NCBI GenBank assembly: GCA_941918925.1
Contig: OW799236.1
Coordinates: 15,599,474-15,663,473 of the forward strand
Reading direction: 5' to 3'
DNA: 64,000 bases
Origin: Phyto melanocephala
Taxonomy: Eukaryota > Arthropoda > Insecta > Diptera > Rhinophoridae
Every line of letters starts with the position of its first letter. Position 1 is the first letter of the stretch. The notes under the pieces are model-generated. The model made no database searches, had not been told where the DNA came from, and worked only from the letters and a program-made list of their open reading frames with translations. Positions 33,598 through 45,808 of this stretch are shown here, piece by piece. Made by a program: the position numbers and the translations under genes.

Positions 33598-34184
33598 TTT
33601 TTGTCACGCTAGTTTTTCGTAAACTGTTTATAAATACGCGATTGTTCAAAAATATTTCATAAATATAGAACTTACAAACATTTTCTTAAACTTTGAAAAT
33701 TTAATTAACAACTTATAAGATAATTTAAGTATTTACATCCTGTAACATTATTGACAGCCAAAAATTTACACAGACGGAGATGGACTGTGATAGCTTCTAA
33801 ACTAATGTAGCATATCCCAGGCGGAAAAACGTGCTACAATGAAAGCATGCAATTTGGCATTATTATTTGCAGCTAATCAGCACTTTTGCCTCTAAACTAA
33901 AATAGAACACCCCTTTTAGTTAGTCAACGTAAAAATGGGCTGATTTTCTATTATTACTTAAAATTAGGTCTCTTAGCAAGGGAACACTGTGGTAATGAAC
34001 AGATGGGCGAGCTATCCGAAACAAGGTCTGCCGTGAATATATGCAATGCGGTTTCATTTGCAATCCCGCTGTAGAAAGTTTAATCTATAGACACTTTCTT
34101 TAAAAAGCTGATAATATGTTGAGTAAGCTTGGTACATTATGAGAGTTGTAGTTTAGCATTGAACGCAATTTACAACATTTACAT
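33598..34184. other. Mixed stretch, no gene seen
   Basis: Slightly less AT-rich at 33770-34090 with no frame, terminal repeat or RNA structure that I can name. Confidence 0.45.
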
Positions 34185-34280
34185 GATTGTCGAAATTATG
34201 TCGTTTCCAATTGTGCCTTCCAAAAAATCATTGATTGTCGAAATTATGTCGTTTCCAATTGTGTCTTCCAAAAAATCATT
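34185..34280 (+). repeat. 48-bp tandem duplication
   Basis: Two adjacent 48-bp copies beginning GATTGTCGAAATTATGTCG and differing at one base. Because 48 is a multiple of 3, the chance frame across them repeats IVEIMSFPIV. No sign that it is a real gene. Confidence 0.85.
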
Positions 34281-35580
34281 GACGTTCAAACGACGAATTT
34301 TTGCCTGCAACAGCTTATAATTGTTTTACATTTTATGTTAAATCGAGCCAAATGAGTGTAAAAGGAAATTTGAAAAAATCACGAAAATCACGAAAATCAC
34401 AAAACTTGTATACTTTATTACCCCGCTTTTAACTCTCACCCGATCATCAACAAACGGAAAATGTCCTTGTGGGCAAACATGGTGAAAGTCATCATGTAAA
34501 AGCCCTATAATCAAATATATCTGAAGAGATACTTCGAAATTTATGTCATTATAAACGAATCACTGGGAGTTCGAAAAGTAAGTCGACTCGGACTCGTCAT
34601 ATAACGCGACTTTTATAAAACGCTATCTTTTAATTAATATAAAATAAAGTTTGTGTAAGGATTATTAAATAACATGATCTGAATGTCCGTCGCAGCTTCG
34701 ATTAGTGGTGGGCATCTGAAATGTTAAATTTTTTAACACTCTTGCTTACAATTAATATTCTTATGTACTGATTTATGAACTTATTTGTATTTTTTATTTA
34801 AATCTGAAATTTTTCTAAATAACTCCTTTTCTCTCTTTTATAGGTAAATTTACAATTACTATGAACTTAAAAAAAAGTATTTGGTAAGTTTTACATTTCT
34901 AAAATTCTGCTCTTGTTTTATTGCTTGTAAAAATTGCATTTAACATGTGTCCCCTTATTCCATGTGCTATTTATCTGTCTCTCTTTGTCCTACGGCGACA
35001 TTTTCGCTTTTCATATCTAATTTTTCTTTTAAAATACATATTTTTTTTATTTTTGGCTAAAATCCAACTGTGTTAAGTATTTTTTTTTTCGTATAAAATC
35101 TTCAAGCGTGCAATGCTAAATTTCTTTTTCTGTTATGGTTGTTGTTATTGTAACTTGAGCGCATTTGGAAAATACGGCTAAGAAGTCACTCCTAAAATAA
35201 AAAAATAATAAATAAAAAATTCAGTATGAAATCAACGTATTTGTTTTACAACAGGAAAAAAATAAAATAAAAATGAAAGCACTGGCAGTGAATAGAGGGA
35301 ATGGAATATGACAAAATTTTAAACCACCCACCATTGTCAAGTGTACAGATGCGAGATTGAATAACGACAATGCCAAAAATTCCCTTTGCTTAGATAATTC
35401 ATATACATATACATTATAAATACCTATATACGAGGAGAACTATTTATATTTAGGGAACTGGTAACACTAATGTCAATAGCTAAAATCTGGCAACACCATT
35501 ATAAAATTTTATATTTTTTTTGGCATAAACCTACTTATAACGTTTTGATGTACAAGTGATATTTGTTTTGTTTACAGTGA
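34281..35580. other. AT-rich stretch, no gene seen
   Basis: A short run of AAATCACG repeats lies at about 34376-34402. Nothing else recognised. Confidence 0.5.
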
Positions 35581-36112
35581 GTTCAGAAAATCAATTTGAC
35601 AAAAAAATTCAATTTCGTTGGATTATTATTCACAACTTTCGACGTGGCTTATCTCAATAAGAATGTTTCGATGAATACAGTTATTTGTATGGTGATAAAG
35701 CGCCATCAAAAAACCGCAGTATATCGCTGTTATAGTGAATACAATCGTGATCGTAGTTTCGTCGACGACGAATTTCTTAAAGGTCGTCCAAAATCGATTG
35801 TTGTACCAAAAAACATCGATGCAGTGCATGAATTGATACTGCAAGATCGTCCTGTGACATATTATGAGTTAGAGGCATCCCTGCACATAAGTTCTACTTC
35901 AATAAATTCGATTTTACATGAAGACTAAGTTGTAAAAAAATTTTTTCTCGTTCAATACCCTATATCAATCATCAATCAAAGTTCAATCGTGGTGCTTCAA
36001 AAGACATGTATAAAATCGTGACAGGGAACGAATCATGGATTTATGCTTATGCGCCCAAAATGTTTGTTATTATTTGCTATTCCCGAAATATAAATAGTAG
36101 CCCTCGTACATT
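35581..36112 (+). pseudogene. mariner transposase relic, N-terminal half
   Basis: First frame: FDKKIQFRWIIIHNFRRGLS, DEYSYLYGDKAPSK. After a frameshift near 35710: CYSEYNRDRSFVDDEFLKGR, PKSIVVPKNIDAVHELILQD, RPVTYYELEASLHISSTSIN, SILHED. Further frames give KFNRGASKDMYKIVTGNESW, IYAYAPK. These match a mariner type with the helix-turn-helix block E-F-N-R-G-R-x-S-L-x-D-E-x-R-E-G-R-P-K and the K-I-V-T-G-D-E-S-W-I-Y-A-Y motif. The first catalytic Asp in TGDES is Asn here (TGNES). The second and third catalytic regions are missing after 36112. A 110-codon open frame at 35596-35928 is the best preserved part. Confidence 0.75.
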
Positions 36113-36557
36113 CTTTATAAAAGATACAAACTTCTTTTAATTTCTTTTCTTTTATCTTCTTAAAGTATTCTTTAGGGTTATTCTTGTATGATTTTTTTTT
36201 TTAAAGTTAAAAATATTTCAACTGATACTTTTGCTTTCTTGATTGTACAAACATTTTTTTGTTACATATTAAATTTTATGTACCTCTTTGTAAGAATATT
36301 TGTTGTTAATAATCTGTTACATACATATGGGACTCGAAGAACTGAATATATTGATAAAAAGCGAAAGTAAATTCTTAAATTTTAAAGTAAAAAAAAATAA
36401 AATTTAAATTTAAAAAAGGTTTAGAAAGCAAATTTATTATAAATGTAAAAATTAATTTTGAATATAGGGAGAATAATAAAGCAAATTAGAAAGTACCTAA
36501 AAAGTGCTATTAAAAAAATTACAACTTTTTACTTTCCTCCTTGAACAACTATCAAGC
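36113..36557. other. AT-rich stretch, no gene seen
   Basis: Nothing recognised. Confidence 0.5.
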
Positions 36558-37709
36558 TAAGGGTATATTTTCTGAAATCTTATAAATGAGGAGTCGGTTG
36601 AGTACTCTCCGTCTGTCCGTATGTTAGTTTTTTTAAACATTGCCTAGACCTTTAGTGGTGTCAATCTTTTAAATATTCGGGAGTGAATCACTATTGATAT
36701 ATAAGCAAATAAAAACTACTGCCTCTACTTTAGTATAAGTTATGCACTCGTTTATTATTCTTTATAGATATGATATATCTTTAGGGCTATCCGTTAAAAT
36801 GTTTGGACAAATCAGTCGCTAATTGAAAAAGTTGTAAACACAAATTATTTAAAAAAATATATAATTTTTTAAATATATCAAGTTTTTAAGCTCTTAATAA
36901 CAAAATATTATTTTTTTGAATATATCAAGTTTTTCAAGCTGCTAAACAACTTTTGTACACGTTAGTCACAACAAATTTCAAGCTGTAGCCTTGAAAATTA
37001 TTACTGAGAAAAACTAATAACTCGTTTTAAAACTAACTGAGATGTAAGCATCAAAATTCAAACGATTCTGTGTTTTATTCTAAAATTTACAAACGAAAAT
37101 TATTTTTTTTAGCTTTTAGACAACGGAGAGGGTCAATATGGGTATCAAATGAAAGAGCTTGACTAAAAAAATATAAAAAATTTAAAATCTGAAATTGCCT
37201 CCACTAAAAAATGTTGCATAAAAAATGTTTATCTGGACCAAATCTAGTAATTAAAAATTCACTCCCTGGTATCAAGGGCTTGACCAGTAGAATACAGTAA
37301 GCCATGAAAAAGTGTAATATCCAAGATGGCGTCCTAAATAAAATTGCTAGTGTATGTGTCTTATATAGTAATAATTTGTCCGATTCTAACCGCCAATATT
37401 GGTATCAAATAAAAGGGACTTACCAGTACAATACAGTAAACTCTATAAAAGTGTAATATCCAAGATGCTGTCTAAAACACAAGGGTGGACAATTGTTTTC
37501 TTAATCCCATTAATATGGATGGTAAATAAAAGGTCTTGACTAGTGGACTATAGTCAAAATCAAAGATGGCTTTCGATATAATATGGCAAAATGGCGTATA
37601 ACAATAAATCTGAAATCTAGGTTACGCTACAATGTGGTACTTATACCTATTTACATGATAGTGAAGAATTTTATCAGATTCGACACGGTCGAATATAGCA
37701 CCTTACTTG
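36558..37709 (+). mobile_element. Helitron-like repeat, long subtype, copy 2
   Basis: The 5' end is lost (it starts at GGGTATATTTTCTGAAATC), but the body and 3' end are present: AACTAACTGAGATGTAAGCA, ATCCAAGATGGCGTC in several variants, ACATGATAGTGAAGA, hairpin ATTCGACACGGTCGAAT, then CCTTACTTG. The body is closely related to 20925-22087. Confidence 0.65.
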
Positions 37710-38061
37710 TTTAAATAAACATATTAATTTTGTGTGTCTATGGAATTTTATGTTAAAAAAAATGTGAAAAATGGACATTATATTTAGAACAAATTGACAA
37801 ATAATGCAATACATTTCTGGTAGCTAATTTACCCTTCTGCATTATTAATTTTATTACAATAAACAAAATAACTAGTTACATTATTTGTCCTAAAAATCAA
37901 ATAAAAGAAAGAATTTGTTATTTTAGTTACATGCCTTTTAAAAAAAATTAATTTAGTAATGCAGTTGGGAGTAACTTCTTTATAAAATAATTAATTAATA
38001 TTCTACTCGATAACATATCTGGAAATTTTTGCCTGGTGCCTCTATTAAAATGAATATTATT
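37710..38061. other. AT-rich stretch, no gene seen
   Basis: Nothing recognised. Confidence 0.5.
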
Positions 38062-38355
38062 TATACCCTTCACACGAGAGTGTAAAAGTATATATGTAAG
38101 TTTTTTGGGCGCTACCAATATTCTGAATCCTTACAGAAAGAGGAATTGATTTAGCTAAGACATTTTGAACGTGGGTATGTATGTTGAAATCAACTTTTTG
38201 TGGCCCCTCGTACTTTTTAGACTCTTATATGATATCAATTTATCGGATATGCCTTTAAGAATTTTGCTATTGAAAATCAGTTATGTGGGCATATTACAAG
38301 CTGAGATATAGCAAAAGAACATGTTTGTCTCTGTTTTTGTTTCACGGATAACTAA
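38062..38355 (+). mobile_element. Helitron-like repeat, divergent 5' fragment
   Basis: Starts TTATACCCTTCACACGAGAG and keeps TTGAAATCAACTTTTTG, GGCCCC, CTATTGAAAATCAG and GCTGAGATATAGCAAA. It breaks off before the 3' end; a pogo-like end follows immediately. Confidence 0.5.
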
Positions 38356-38356
38356 T

Positions 38357-38400
38357 GTTGCCGGTTAATCGAGGCCTCACTATTGTAGTAACTAGTAAAG
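38357..38400 (-). mobile_element. pogo-like terminal fragment
   Basis: On the minus strand: CAATAGTGAGGCCTCGATTA followed by ACCGGC, resembling the end GACCTCGATTATCCG of the 14188 element. Only one end is visible. Confidence 0.35.
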
Positions 38401-39433
38401 AAAATTTGTATTTTTGTATCAACATGCAAAAAAGTTCTTAATTTACTTATAAAACTTTGGCAGTAGTTTTTTTTATTTATATTAACATTTTTATATATTC
38501 GTTATTAAACATAATTGCGAGAAAATTTTAATATAAAAAATTTTAATAAATAAGAAATTCTCTATTTATAAAAAATATTTAAAAAACCCCGATTTTTACT
38601 ATTATATATTTGGTTATTTATAATAATAAAAATAAATAAATAAATATTGTCTTTATAATAGAAAAAATGTTTACTTTAGCACCTCTGCCTGATTACCGGT
38701 GATCTGCAAAGTATCAGTTTGCAAATTTTTTTTTTAATAATTTGTAATGCCTTTAAATTTGTTTCAGCCTAATTTCTGAATAGAATTACCCTCTATACAT
38801 GATTAAATATTTTCTTAATAATCATTTAACAAATCCCTCCTCTTCAAACAAAAAAAAAAAAACAGCAACTACACTTGTTTTGCTTATCATCCCGTCAGTG
38901 ACAAAACAATAAAATTCAAACAAGAACTTAAAAATAGTTGTACTTTAACAGTTAAGTTGAGAAAGATTAAAAAAAATAACAATAACAAAATAAGCAAATT
39001 TTACCTGCAACATTTTGTCAACAATTATAAATTTATATGTGTGTCATCATCATATTTATCATTTATTCACACAGCATATAACGCAAGCAGCCATGGCGGC
39101 AGTTTGTTAGCAGCAGCAGCAATAAAATCAACTTAAGATATGTTCACATTAGGCACATATTGGCCGAAATAGACGTAAACACTAAATTGCAATAATTTCT
39201 GTTTAAATAAATGTATTACGAGCCTTAACCATTAGAATAACGTAACTCACAAAAACCAAATTTTGCAGAAGATTTTTCAACTTCTTTCAAACTTGTTCAG
39301 GATTTTTTTATAAAAATTTAAATGTAGCCTGCCAATGATCTTATGCAACTTATAGATAACTTTTACCTTATAGATTTCCTTATGTCCCTTACGTTAATTT
39401 TTAAGTCTACGTTTCTAACAGGTTAGACTAAAA
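38401..39433. other. AT-rich stretch, no gene seen
   Basis: A GCAGCAGCAGCAAT patch at about 39110-39122 and A/T tracts. No frame or RNA gene recognised. Confidence 0.5.
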
Positions 39434-39828
39434 TGTGACCGCAAAAATAACGTAATACACAGAAAAAATAAATTTAAATAAGTTTTCTTTTTTTTTTTCT
39501 AATTTCATTTTACAAAGTCTCATTCAAGACTTATTTTAAAAACCTCGTTTAGACTGACAGACTGACAGAGCTTAATCGACTCCCCTATTCATAAGCTTTC
39601 AGAAAATATATACTTTATGGGGTCGGAAATGAAAATTGTAGAAATTTCACACGGAATGACAAACCTATATATACCCGTTTTCACTGTGTGAAGGGTATAA
39701 TAACTAACAGGTAACACTTACTCTTGTAAATATTGGTTGCTCTTTATAATTTGTTCATTTGCTTATTTCGTTAATTATTCGGTGAATCTTACATTTTTAA
39801 TGTCAGTTACGTTATTTTTGCAGTCACA
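39434..39828. mobile_element. MITE-like element carrying a Helitron-like fragment
   Basis: The left end TGTGACCGCAAAAATAACGT and the right end ACGTTATTTTTGCAGTCACA are inverted repeats. The 395-bp element contains a minus-strand Helitron-like fragment at 39547-39702. A third copy of CAGTTACGTTATTTTTGC lies at 39971-39988, just downstream. Flanks are A-rich, so a target duplication cannot be read. Confidence 0.6.
39547..39702 (-). mobile_element. Helitron-like repeat, 5' fragment
   Basis: Minus-strand match to the first 150 bases of the short subtype: TATACCCTTCACACAGTG, TTTGTCATTCCGTGTGAAAT, CCGACCCCATAAAG, GAAAGCTTATGAATAGGGGA, GAGTCGATTAAGC. The rest is missing. It lies within the MITE-like element. 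Confidence 0.7.
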
Positions 39829-40272
39829 AAAAACACAAAACAAACGTTTACCTTAAAACTAAATGGCTTGTTTTTATATAACTACTATTACTATTGATTC
39901 AATATTTTAACAGACAAAATGTTGAAGTCTGGAGAACAATTCTGCATTAAAATGTCAATTTCGAAAAATATTTCAGTTACGTTATTTTTGCTATTAGGGG
40001 GGCTTAATCAAAAAGTTGCAATTTTAAGTAATTGTTATATGGTTAAAACTATACATTGCATAAGGAAATTCAATAAATATTTATTAAAAATAGTAGTTAC
40101 GCCTATTTGGGTAAATATTTGCCAAATGTACTATAAGTGTGTGTGTGTGTATGTTAATGTAAGTATTTGAGAACAATTTGTTTTCTTTGTCATTTATTTG
40201 TAGTTTGTTATAAATGACAAGTAGGTTTTTTTGATTTTTTTTTTCTAAAAAAAAAGAAAAAACTACCAAGTC
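39829..40272. other. AT-rich stretch, no gene seen
   Basis: An open frame at 39919-40170 spans the CAGTTACGTTATTTTTGC repeat and has no recognisable motif. A hairpin of T and A tracts occupies about 40222-40266. Confidence 0.4.
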
Positions 40273-40395
40273 ATGCAGAAATGTGCTACTTTGTCTACAA
40301 TTTTGTTATTTGCACTATTTGCAGTAAAAATTTCCCCCTGCTATGCAGCTTTATCTACTCTCTACATATATTTTATTTATTATACATTTCAGTAG
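40273..40395 (+). CDS. Possible small secreted peptide, 40 codons
   Basis: Starts MQKCATLSTILLFALFAVKI and continues SPCYAAL: a basic residue, a long hydrophobic segment and an A-x-A-like end, as in a signal peptide. The frame then stops after only 15 more residues. A GTAAAA donor inside and a TTTCAG acceptor at about 40392 exist, but splicing them runs into a stop. With no homologue recognised, chance is the more likely explanation. Confidence 0.15.
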   Translation: MQKCATLSTILLFALFAVKISPCYAALSTLYIYFIYYTFQ

Positions 40396-43300
40396 TTATT
40401 GCCTCCGTTTTGCAAATTTGCTGCATTGTCAAATTATTTTTTATGCAACTCACACTTTTTCCTTATCGTCACTACAGTCGTCACGGACATCTTCCAAATC
40501 CACATTATCATCATTGTCATGCCGACTTTAAAGTGCGAATGTTTTGCCATTTGAACAACAAAAGCAACCTCGAAAAAAAGTCAATTTGTTAGAGATATTT
40601 TTACAATACAATTTGCAATTACATGCAATATTTGTTGTTAAATTAAATAGTATTTTTGCAAAGTTGATTTTATTAAACAACTAGATATAAAAAAAGAAAG
40701 TTTAAATGTGATAATTTTTTATAGAGTCTTAAGTTTGATGCCGGTAATGCGAGCTCATAAATTTAACTAATGTTTAAACGAACTAAAGTGTTTTTCTATA
40801 AGGGAGGGGCAGTTTTGACTGTCTCTTCAGCAACGTTTATATAATCGGTTATATTATTGAACAGCATTTTGTATGGGAGGTAGGTGCCACACCTACTTTA
40901 AATTTTTACAAAAAATGTCCGTAGGAACCATTCTTGAGCTTTATAGATTATGTAAAAAAAAAAGACAAATCGATCGTTCCAGCCATTCTTCGATTTTGGA
41001 TGTGGCCAATTTTTTTCCCGTAAAAATCTTAGTTGGGTTATGACAAACATCTAACAAAATAAGTTAGCGAAATTAGCGAAGCCGATAACTAATGAACGAA
41101 ACTTGATTTTTATTAAGTTAGATATATATATTTGCTATTTATTTAGTGGGCTCATTTTTTTTTTCTTTTTTTTTTCATTTGAAAATTCTTTATTCATAAT
41201 AATTGTTTAACAATATATTGTGCCTCTGCGTCTTGAAGACATTTTTAAGGCATGGTGTTTGGAAAAATATATTTTGACTTAAAATCTTCTAAAACCTAAG
41301 TCAGTTTTTATCAAGCACAAGTTAATTAAAATTCATACCAATTCACTTTTAATTTACCAGGTTTTAATGCATCTATATAGATAATGGACATTATGCTTAA
41401 CAAATTTGATGATTTAAATATTTTGAAATTTGACTATGCTTCTTTTGTGCGATTTTCTGAAGTCATGTCAATAAGCTGCAGTCAACAGTTGTCCTCAAGG
41501 TGAACATAATCCAGGTCATTATTAAAATTCAGACATTTTACTATTTTATAGATCATACATAATCAGGGTTGTCATTTAATCCAATTGCTGACGGAATAAT
41601 TAAAATGCCAAAAAAACAAAAAATTATTTGGCTTAACGAATTTCGACATTTCGTTTTTATTATGTTATCGGAATACTTATTTTGATTCGATTATAAGAAA
41701 TATAGGAATTCAAGAAACGGCAGTATTTTTTCGTTGTTTTTTTTTATACGATTCCGAGAGAAATCATATTCCACTACAACCCTAAATGTCATACATAGAA
41801 TGTTTCAAAAATAAAAAAAGTTCGTTTGACTCACAGCTTGTTTAATATTTTTTTTTCATCGGCGACGACCCAATTAGAGTGGAAAACCCTTTAAAATTAA
41901 ACTAGAAATGAGCCAAATTGGAACTAAGCTAAAATATAATTAAACCAAAACTAGATTAGAACTGAGCTCGTACTTAACTTTAATTTGACTGCGGGTAAAC
42001 TAGAACTCAGGTAATCGAATTAAGTTGTGTTTTTTTTTTACTAATTTTTCAGAAGAACAGAAAAAGCATTTCATTTTGTTACGTATTAGTATTAAACTTA
42101 AACATATTGACTATTGTTTATTTCTGAAGATATCCTTGAACGGTTTCTTGGATAGATGTTTGACCAACAAAGGTTCAAAATAGTGCAATAAAAAAAAATT
42201 CATAAATTGTCACATAACCGATATCGCCGGAGCAGCGACGTAATAAAAAATCAGTTATAATTTTTTAAGAGATTTTAAATTTGCGTATATATGTACATAT
42301 ATATTTCATCTACTACCTTGGGGTTGTAACGTCAAGTTCTATTTTATTTTAAGTATCGTTTTATTGTACGTCAATAGAATTTTTACGTTTTTCATTTAAA
42401 AACTACAAATAAGCTTTTTGTGGCCACTGCACTTAAGGTCAAAATGGCACGTACTAAAGTTATCTCAAAATTTTTAATGTGTTTACAAGTGTGCATCAAA
42501 ACAAACCAAAATTCTTCTAACAATAGTTAGACTATAAAATAAAACGTAGTGTTTATTTCCAATATTTTTTATCTTTATTACACTCTTTTGAACAAAAAAA
42601 AAAATATATATTACGATTATTTTTATCTTTATTACAGTATTAACGTTTTTTCCCCTTAAGTACTTTTATTTTTGGAATTAAAAAAAACAACGTTTGATTT
42701 CCTTTTCTTTTGTCCTTGATTACAACATTCGAAACTATTTATACCATAATAAAGCGTTTTAATGTTTTGTGTTAAATAAATAAATAATGATAATCTATAG
42801 AAAATCTCGAACCCCCAAATTGACCCAAATTTTAGCACATTTTTTGCTTGCGTGTGTGTGTTCATTGTGTTTTAAGACAAATACTCGACTGCACTTTTGG
42901 TAAAAAAAAATCTCTTTTTTCTCTTTCTCTACCTCTTTCACTATCGCTGTTAGAATCCTTTATTTCCTTTGATTTTGTGTATGAATGTCTAAATATAAAT
43001 TGTGTTGCATGAGCCTGTGTACTATAAATGTATAATTTGCTATAAACATATGTACATACATAAATCTAATAAAGTGTTTACCATTGTTGTATTTTAAAAT
43101 ATCGATATTTTTTTAAACTAGATTGAAATAAAACTATTTTTTTATAAGTTATTTGCTCTATTTTCAATTTAAAAATAGTGTTATTTGTTGTTAACCTATT
43201 TGCTTTTCTAAAAAAAGAATCGTTTATTATTTCTATTGATTTCTATTCAATAAATAGAAAAAAGAAGTTAAAATAGTAATTAAGCCTAAAAATAAAGTAG

Positions 43301-43577
43301 ATAATTTTTTTCAAATAAATTTATAAACACAGTTTTAACTACAAATTTTAGTGAAAAAGCTCAATAAAAACAAGATTTTTTTGAATATGTATTTTTAATA
43401 GTAAACACAAAAGTAAAAAATAATAATAAAAGATAATAGTAAAAAATAATAGCAAACGTATTAAATATGTTTATTTTTTAAAAAATTCATTGAAAACAAA
43501 AAAACCTCTATAATAAATGGCAGACCTAAAGCCGAATTAATTTGAAAATACCCATTTTATTGACTTATTTATTTACA
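40396..43577. other. AT-rich stretch, no gene seen
   Basis: 40800-41000 resembles dispersed fly repeats (GTATGGGAGGTAGGTGCCAC). At 41562-41788 AGGGTTGT and ACAACCCT face each other 210 bases apart, a weak MITE candidate. An AACTAAA-type tract lies at 41880-42010. No convincing gene, RNA or terminal repeat otherwise. Confidence 0.4.
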
Positions 43578-43775
43578 ATTTTATTTTTATCCAGATGATA
43601 TAAAGTGGTCGTATTACTAAAATAATCGTAGGTAGGTAGGGTAGACAGAACAGGCAGCTGTGATGCAGCTCACTTGGGTCCATTATTTTAATCCTTTTGT
43701 GATAACTGAATAGAATAGACAGAATAGAAGAGAAAGAGTCTCTGCGGCAATCAAACCCACAACCCTTGATTATTT
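43578..43775 (-). mobile_element. tRNA-derived SINE-like fragment, second copy
   Basis: On the minus strand: AAGGGTTGTGGGTTTGATTG, CCGCAGAGACTCT, then a TCTATTC-rich link and GAGCTGCATCACAGCTGCC (a small hairpin) and CTACCTACCTACGATT. The B-box-like GGTTTGATTGCC and CAGAGACTCT match the fragment at 33495-33597. The A-box side is absent. Confidence 0.45.
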
Positions 43776-44808
43776 TTTTCAAAAAGAGAAAAATTAAAAT
43801 TTCATGCAGAATTGCTTACTAGCCCTAAATTAGCAACAATCCTTTGCTACTACATACTTACAAACTTATAAAAAAAATTAAAAAATTTATATCTTAAACA
43901 ATTTATAAAGCGTATTCAAATACACTGTTAATTAAAATAATAAATAAAAGCAAGTTCAACTTAAAAAAAAAATTATCACACTCTTAAATAAACAGAAAAA
44001 ACCCTGCAACAATAATTAATAAAAAAAAAAATAATAATTCGCAAAGATAAACACATTTTCTTACAGCTGCAACAACAATAAGTGGACTTGACAGTGTGTG
44101 AAAATGAAAGCACAACGCAAACAACAACAATAACCAAAACAGTAGCAATATAACCAACAGCACAGTAACAACAACAATTAAAAACACACAGGGAATGCCA
44201 ACTGTCAAGCGAAGGTTAAAAACAAAAACAATGCAAAAATAAACGAACCATAACAATAAAACATGAAAATACTTGACATGACAGGGTGAAAATCCAAAAT
44301 AAAAGCAAACAATTCTCTTTAATCAAACCTAAAAATGTACAAGTATTTACAATGTAAAAAAATTTATTATTTTTTTTATCTTCTCTTTAATTAAAATTTG
44401 GGTCATTAGTTGCAAACAACACAAACAATAATTAAAGAAAAATGTTATAACAACAAACATAATTTCAATCTCGCAGGTTAGAAAATATATAAAAGTATAA
44501 AAAAAAAATAAAAATAAAAAAAGAGGAATAACATAACAGGGAAAAATTATACCTACTAAATAAATTGAATAATTATCATAAAATTTACTTTGTTGGAAAA
44601 GGATAAAGGTTGGAATGGTAAACAAATTCTTAAATTCTTGGGAGAATTAATGTATGTACAGTGATTAAAAGTGAAGGCAAAGAAAACGAAATGGGTGATA
44701 CTAATAAGGAGTTAACAAAAAGTACTATCAAGTCGTATTGTCATAAATTTCTAAATGATTGAAAAATTATGACAATAAGACAAAAAGTATACCTTTTCAA
44801 TTTCCTTT
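43776..44808. other. AT-rich stretch, no gene seen
   Basis: A CAA-rich patch (44060-44190, AACAACAACAATAACC) produces a Leu/Val-rich antisense frame of 90 codons that is a composition artefact. Nothing else recognised. Confidence 0.5.
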
Positions 44809-44810
44809 TA

Positions 44811-45234
44811 CTACATTTACAACTACACAAGATCTAGTACTTAAGGGATTTTGAGCTAAATCTACCAGATTTCCCATACAAAACGAAACCTACTTCGCCA
44901 CTAGATTTTGGCAGAATCTACTTAAAATCTAGTACAACTTCGTGTTGCAACTGTGGTTTTTATTAAATTGTAATAAAATATACTACGCTGCACACAGAAA
45001 AATTCAATCATAATATATAAGGTGGTTGCAATTGCACACGTACTTTATTGTTTACATTTTTTTTATATGGAGTTTGAATTTTGGAGAAGTAGAGCATAGA
45101 GAGCCTCTTAGACCACCTATATTGTTTTGAAAACGAAATCTGGCAAAATGTCAAAAAACAGTGGTATAAACGGTTTAGATTTTAATAAAGATTTTAAATC
45201 AAATCTACTAGATTTCGCTTAGGTGTAAATGTAG
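44811..45234. mobile_element. MITE-like element with TA flanks
   Basis: Left end CTACATTTACAACTACACAA and inverted right end CTACATTTACACCTAAGCG, with AATCTAGTA words in both subterminal regions. TA lies directly outside both ends (44809-44810 and 45235-45236). A second short element is nested at 45017-45122. Confidence 0.6.
45017..45122. mobile_element. Short MITE-like element, GGTGG ends, copy 2 (nested)
   Basis: TATAAGGTGGT and ACCACCTATA form the ends; the core TTATATGGAGTTTGA is shared with the element at 16316-16477. It sits inside the TA-flanked element 44811-45234. Confidence 0.5.
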
Positions 45235-45500
45235 TATTATTATATTGCTTAATTTCCAATTTTTAAAACATTTTAAACTTAAAAAAAAGGAACAAAATGA
45301 CAATAACACCTTTTAACACATTTTACATGAATCTTATGGAATTGAATTTAACAAAATGCTAATCTATGACTATCACCCGTCTTAAATGTTTACTGTCTAA
45401 ATGGCTCTAAGTTAAATGTTGTTGACTCGTTTTTGGATCTTGGAATTCTCTTTGATGCAAAAAAAAAAAAAATTCAACTCACATGTAATAAAGACGCTTA

Positions 45501-45808
45501 AGGCTATAATACACGGCATGTTTTTTACATCTGACTTTAAAATTTGTAAGACATATGTAAATATACATGTCTGTCAAAATTGTACTTTTACGCTGACTGC
45601 TTTGCAACAGCAGAGATTTCTGCTAACGACTGATGTCACATGTTTTGACATAAGAAAATAGAGCGCACTCTAATAAAAATTTTGTCAGATGTCTCAACAA
45701 ATGTTTTTTTACAGAAGTAATGTTTTATAGGTAACACACGACATGTTTGTGTTAGCAGTGGAGAATTTGACAAGTCAGATGTAAAAAACATGCCGTATAT
45801 TAGCTCCT
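45501..45808. mobile_element. Harbinger-like MITE family X, copy 2
   Basis: Ends AGGCTATAATACACGGCATG and CATGCCGTATATTAGCTCCT are inverted repeats followed by TTTTTTACATCTGACTT. TTA directly outside both ends (45498-45500, 45809-45811). The body is the inverted relative of 19736-20054. Insertion split the Jockey-like frame. Open frames of 81 and 61 codons here straddle its borders. Confidence 0.85.

Noticed and set aside
40281..40592. 103-codon plus frame
   Set aside because: Overlaps a signal-peptide-like frame; neither shows a domain or a workable splice pattern.
41562..41788. hAT-like MITE with AGGGTTGT ends
   Set aside because: Only 8 to 9 bases match and no 8-bp target duplication is visible.
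43984..44625. Hydrophobic minus-strand frames of 90 and 92 codons
   Set aside because: Antisense of CAA-rich and A-rich DNA; residues mirror base composition.
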